Of a stretch of DNA of 15,869 bases, positions 13,148-15,869 are shown piece by piece. How positions within the stretch are numbered: position 1 is the stretch's first letter; each line of letters begins with the position of its first letter. The stretch spans positions 1 to 15,869 of the forward strand of contig MGCE01000171.1 of the NCBI GenBank assembly GCA_001790315.1. Reading direction: 5' to 3'. The translations under genes were made by a program, and so were the position numbers. Under the pieces are notes generated by a model. That model saw only the letters and a list, made by a program, of their open reading frames with translations, made no database searches and was not told where the DNA came from. Origin of the DNA: Candidatus Rokubacteria bacterium RIFCSPLOWO2_02_FULL_72_37 (lineage in GTDB: Bacteria; Methylomirabilota; Methylomirabilia; Rokubacteriales; CSP1-6).

Positions 13148-13683
13148 AGCGGTCGTTCCATAGTCTGTGGTGCCCGTTCCCCATTTCGGCAGGCCGGCCA
13201 GGGTGAGCCTGTCGCAACTCACGGTTCTGCCCCCCAGCCCTCCGAACCAGCCCGACGAGGGAATGGGAAGGGAGTCGGATCGGCATGCGGAACTCAATCG
13301 ACGCGATCCTCGCCACACCTTGATCGCATGGACCGATCCGTATGCTGAGCAAGTCAGCGACCGAAGCCCGTCGTTCACGATGTCGGGGACCCCCTCGCCT
13401 TGTGAATCGTGGCGGCGATCTCTTCGTCGATCGTGCCCGAGGAGATCACACAATACGTCCGGTAATTCCGAAATGCGGTACTAAAGAATTCCCATCTGAT
13501 CCACGTACGCAAAATCCAGCAAGACAACAGCGGACACGATGGGAATTGCCTGCGGGTGGTCCTTCACACCGTGCGGATCCGACACACCGTGGTGGGGAGG
13601 GATTGCTTACTCGCGTCGCTGGCTCGATGGGTGGAGAAACCGGCGAAAAAGGCGCAGAATAGTGCGCCGGGGAGGGAAGCTCA
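13148..13683. other. Divergent intergenic region between the gvp island and the cytochrome genes
   Basis: This 536-bp stretch must hold the promoters of the leftward ten-gene operon and the rightward cytochrome pair. No frame in it has both a credible start and a credible product. Visible structure: a 10-bp inverted repeat (13487-13496 and 13538-13547), a 9-bp direct repeat (13565-13573 and 13583-13591), and a marginal sigma-54-like box on the minus strand (13348-13363). I found no clear -35/-10 pair. The segment 13440-13550 is visibly richer in A and T than its surroundings. Confidence 0.7.
13348..13363 (-). promoter_or_regulatory. Marginal sigma-54-like box upstream of the regulatory operon
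   Basis: On the minus strand CGGTCGCTGACTTGCT has GG and TTGC(T) at the exact -24/-12 spacing but lacks the usual CACG after the GG. It lies about 200 nt before the first operon gene. Far weaker than the gvpA box; it is listed because an autoregulated NtrC-type operon would be expected to have one. Confidence 0.2.
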
Positions 13684-14052
13684 ATGACGCGCCATGTTTC
13701 GGTGCTTCTGTTCCTGCTCGCCGCCGCCGCGCCATCCGCGGACGCGGGGCAGGCAGCCGACGGTCTCACGGACCAGCAGCGTCTGGGCCGTCAGACGCTG
13801 TCGCAGGCGTGCGGGGTCTGCCACCTGCCGCCCGCGCGCGGCGCCCGGACCTACGGCCCGCCGTTGAGCATGGCCGCCACCGGCGGCAATGACGACCTGA
13901 TGCGGAAGGTCATCATGGAGGGCACACCGCGCATGCCGGCCTTCAAATATTTTCTTCAACCGGCCGAGATCGACGCCATTGTCGCGTACGTGAGAACCGT
14001 ACCGGCCCCGGCGCCCGCGGCCGCTGCGCCTCGCGGAGACACGCGTCAATAA
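13684..14052 (+). CDS. Small exported mono-haem c-type cytochrome
   Basis: A 122-aa protein with a signal peptide (about 1-21, MTRHVSVLLFLLAAAAPSADA) for export to the periplasm. One haem-binding site CGVCH has C43, C46 and H47, and a likely axial methionine M84 (TPRMPAFKYFL). The LQPAEIDAIVAYVRTV helix is the usual C-terminal helix of class I cytochromes c. A Pro/Ala-rich tail ends it. It should carry single electrons. GGAGGGAAG precedes the ATG. The next gene starts 13 nt downstream and also has a haem site, so the two probably form an electron-transfer pair unrelated to gas vesicles. Confidence 0.93.
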   Translation: MTRHVSVLLFLLAAAAPSADAGQAADGLTDQQRLGRQTLSQACGVCHLPPARGARTYGPPLSMAATGGNDDLMRKVIMEGTPRMPAFKYFLQPAEIDAIVAYVRTVPAPAPAAAAPRGDTRQ

Positions 14053-14065
14053 GAGGAGAAGCGCT

Positions 14066-15869
14066 ATGACGAAGCTGCGAACCTTGCTCCTGGTGGGAGC
14101 GGCCAGTCTGCTTTTCATGACCGGGGTCCAGGCCGCCGACCACGTCCTCACCGGCTCGATCGCCTCGGCATCGGGGCAGAAGCTGGAAGGCGTGACGGTC
14201 TACGCCAAGATGGAAGGCTCGACGGTCACGACCACCGTCTACACCGACGCCGCCGGCGCCTACTACTTCCCGCCGCTGCCCGCCGGCAAGTACAACGTGT
14301 GGGCGCAGGCGCTCGGCTTCGAGGCCGCCCGCGATGTCGTGGACCTCACAGCCACACGCCGCCAGGATCTCGTGCTGCAGCCGATTACAGATCCCGAGCG
14401 CCGCATCAGGCAGCTCCCCAGCGAACTGCTGGCGGCGGCGCTGCCCGAGAGCACGCCGGACGATGCGCGCACGAAGAAGATCTTCCTGAACAACTGCACG
14501 GGCTGCCATCCGCCCGGGTACCTGCTGCAGTTCCGGTTTGACGAGGCCGGCTGGAGCAAGGCGATCGACCTGATGAAGGTCGTCCCCAACAGCGGCGTGT
14601 ATCCGGGACCGACCGCCAGGGTCAACCAGATCATGGACCGCAATCAGAAGGATCTCGCCGCCTACCTGGCCCGTGCGCGCGGGCCGGGTGAGACGTCGAT
14701 GACCTTCACGCCGCGGCCGCGCCCGACCGGCGAAGCGGCGCGCGTGGTCTGGACGATCTACGACCTTCCGCTCAACCCTGACGCCGGCATCGGGACCAGA
14801 TACCAGGACAACGACGGCACCGACTGGGCGCTCGGCCCGCCGTCCAAGCTCGGTGAGCTTCCGCACGACGGCGCGATGGGGCTTGACGGCAACCTCTACT
14901 TCACCGTGAACAATCCGAATCGTCTGGCGACGATCGGGAAAGTCGACGGCAGGACCGGCGAGGTCACGTATCTGAAGGTCGACGGCCGGAACGGCGAGGC
15001 GGCGAACGCTCACGGGCTGACCCGCGACGGCCAGGGGAACCTCTGGTTCGATGTGAACCCCGGCCGCCGCAGCCTCGGCAGGCTCGATCCGGCCACGCAG
15101 AAGATCACGGTGTACCAGACGCCCGCAGAGATGACGCCGCTGGGCGGCGCCGTCACGCTCGACGTGGACGGCAAGGGCAAGATCTGGGCGTCGGCGCCCG
15201 ACGGCGCGGTCCGCTTCGATCCGGTGACGGAGACGTTCACGGCGTTCAGGTCCCTCACGTCCAAGAGCCCGAAGGGGACGGTCGCGACCTACGGAGCGGC
15301 CGGCGATCGCGACGGGAACGGCTGGTGGGCGCAGATGGCGCTCGACATCATCGGCAGGGCCGACGTCAGAACCGGCGACATCACCGAGATCAAGCTGCCG
15401 CCGGTCAAGGCCGAGATGGACCGCGTGAAGCCGGAGGATCGCGAGTTCTACAACAACTTCAACGATCTGACCTACAACACGCCGGTGCCCTGGTCGCAGG
15501 GGCCGCGCCGCATGGGCACCGACAAGAATGCGGACGTGCTCTGGGTGGGCAACTCGTGGGGCTCGTCGCTTGCGCGGATCAATACGAAGACGAGTGAGAC
15601 CACGTTCATCCCGCTGCCCCACCCCTCGCTGCAGCCGTATCACATCGCGGTCGACAGCCGGCACAACGCGTGGGGGAACCTGTGGACGGCGGATCAGCTG
15701 TTCAAGTTCGACCCGGCGGCCAGCCAGTTCACGCTGTTCGACCTGCCGGTGCGCGGCACCGAAATCCGGCACATCTCGCTGCTCGAGCAGAACGGCCGGC
15801 TGCACGTCGTGGTGCCGATCTACCGGGCCAGCCAGATGGGTGTGATGACGCTGCGCAGCGACGCAGAGC
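14066..15869 (+). CDS. Exported fusion: carboxypeptidase-regulatory-like domain, cytochrome c, Vgb-like propeller (3' end beyond window)
   Basis: The frame is open from ATG 14066 to the right edge, giving 601 visible residues. A signal peptide (about 1-23, ending VQA) leads to a carboxypeptidase-regulatory-like beta-sandwich (about 26-107; DAAGAYYFPPLPAGKYNVWA). Next is a c-type haem site CTGCH (C144, C147, H148) in a short cytochrome domain (about 130-200). From about 215 on there are repeated blades of a Vgb-like propeller (GLDGNLYFTV, GLTRDGQGNLWFDV, LDVDGKGKIWA, GNLWTADQLFKFD). The name Vgb comes from virginiamycin B lyase, but the fold is shared by many proteins and lyase activity is not implied. 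The architecture suggests a periplasmic substrate-binding or oxidising protein passing electrons to the upstream cytochrome. GAGGAG precedes the start. Confidence 0.9.
   Translation, partial: MTKLRTLLLVGAASLLFMTGVQAADHVLTGSIASASGQKLEGVTVYAKMEGSTVTTTVYTDAAGAYYFPPLPAGKYNVWAQALGFEAARDVVDLTATRRQDLVLQPITDPERRIRQLPSELLAAALPESTPDDARTKKIFLNNCTGCHPPGYLLQFRFDEAGWSKAIDLMKVVPNSGVYPGPTARVNQIMDRNQKDLAAYLARARGPGETSMTFTPRPRPTGEAARVVWTIYDLPLNPDAGIGTRYQDNDGTDWALGPPSKLGELPHDGAMGLDGNLYFTVNNPNRLATIGKVDGRTGEVTYLKVDGRNGEAANAHGLTRDGQGNLWFDVNPGRRSLGRLDPATQKITVYQTPAEMTPLGGAVTLDVDGKGKIWASAPDGAVRFDPVTETFTAFRSLTSKSPKGTVATYGAAGDRDGNGWWAQMALDIIGRADVRTGDITEIKLPPVKAEMDRVKPEDREFYNNFNDLTYNTPVPWSQGPRRMGTDKNADVLWVGNSWGSSLARINTKTSETTFIPLPHPSLQPYHIAVDSRHNAWGNLWTADQLFKFDPAASQFTLFDLPVRGTEIRHISLLEQNGRLHVVVPIYRASQMGVMTLRSDAE

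Noticed and set aside
13148..13453. Extending the 221-aa gene upstream to a 323-aa protein
   Set aside because: The added residues show no pattern, and the conserved-looking part begins just after the ATG at 13147.
13943..15805. A 620-codon open frame on the minus strand opposite the cytochrome/propeller genes
   Set aside because: The plus-strand frame has signal peptides, CxxCH sites and propeller repeats; the minus-strand product is Arg/Val/Asp-rich noise typical of antisense frames in GC-rich DNA.

Overview
The window is a GC-rich bacterial chromosome segment. About 13 kb is a gas vesicle (gvp) gene island, transcribed entirely leftward on the minus strand. At the right edge it meets a divergent plus-strand pair of exported c-type cytochrome genes. 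The last gene fuses a carboxypeptidase-regulatory-like domain, a c-type haem domain and a Vgb-like beta-propeller. That combination is common in Acidobacteriota (Vicinamibacteria-like genomes), so I infer that group or a similar GC-rich lineage. Nothing here fixes the taxonomy.

Reading in the direction of transcription, positions 13147 to 3992 hold ten genes, nearly all with overlapping ends: a conserved 221-aa protein of unknown function, an NtrC-type sigma-54 activator, a GvpH-like Hsp20, a double-AAA CDC48/p97-type ATPase, a second Hsp20, a receiver-only regulator, two GvpF/L proteins, an NtrB-like soluble histidine kinase and a second receiver-only regulator. A 159-bp gap follows. It carries a correctly spaced sigma-54 promoter (TGGCA-N6-TTGC) aimed at gvpA. 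The structural block runs from 3832 to the left edge: gvpA, a helical protein in the position gvpC occupies in cyanobacteria, a small Cys/His protein, gvpN, a 103-aa coiled-coil protein, an 86-aa basic protein, a 71-aa zinc ribbon, a third GvpF/L and gvpG, which is cut by the window edge.

The working model is inference. A phosphorelay made of the kinase, the two single receivers and the NtrC-type activator switches on the sigma-54 promoter of gvpA, so the island encodes its own regulation. Hsp20, CDC48 and GvpN would handle the very hydrophobic GvpA shell protein. A duplicated stem-loop lies immediately after the stop codons of gvpA and of the next gene. It may set the ratio between abundant GvpA and the accessory proteins.

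The 536-bp divergent gap (13148-13683) has no convincing gene. It holds a few repeats that could be regulatory. No tRNA, rRNA, CRISPR array, transposase or insertion sequence was seen.
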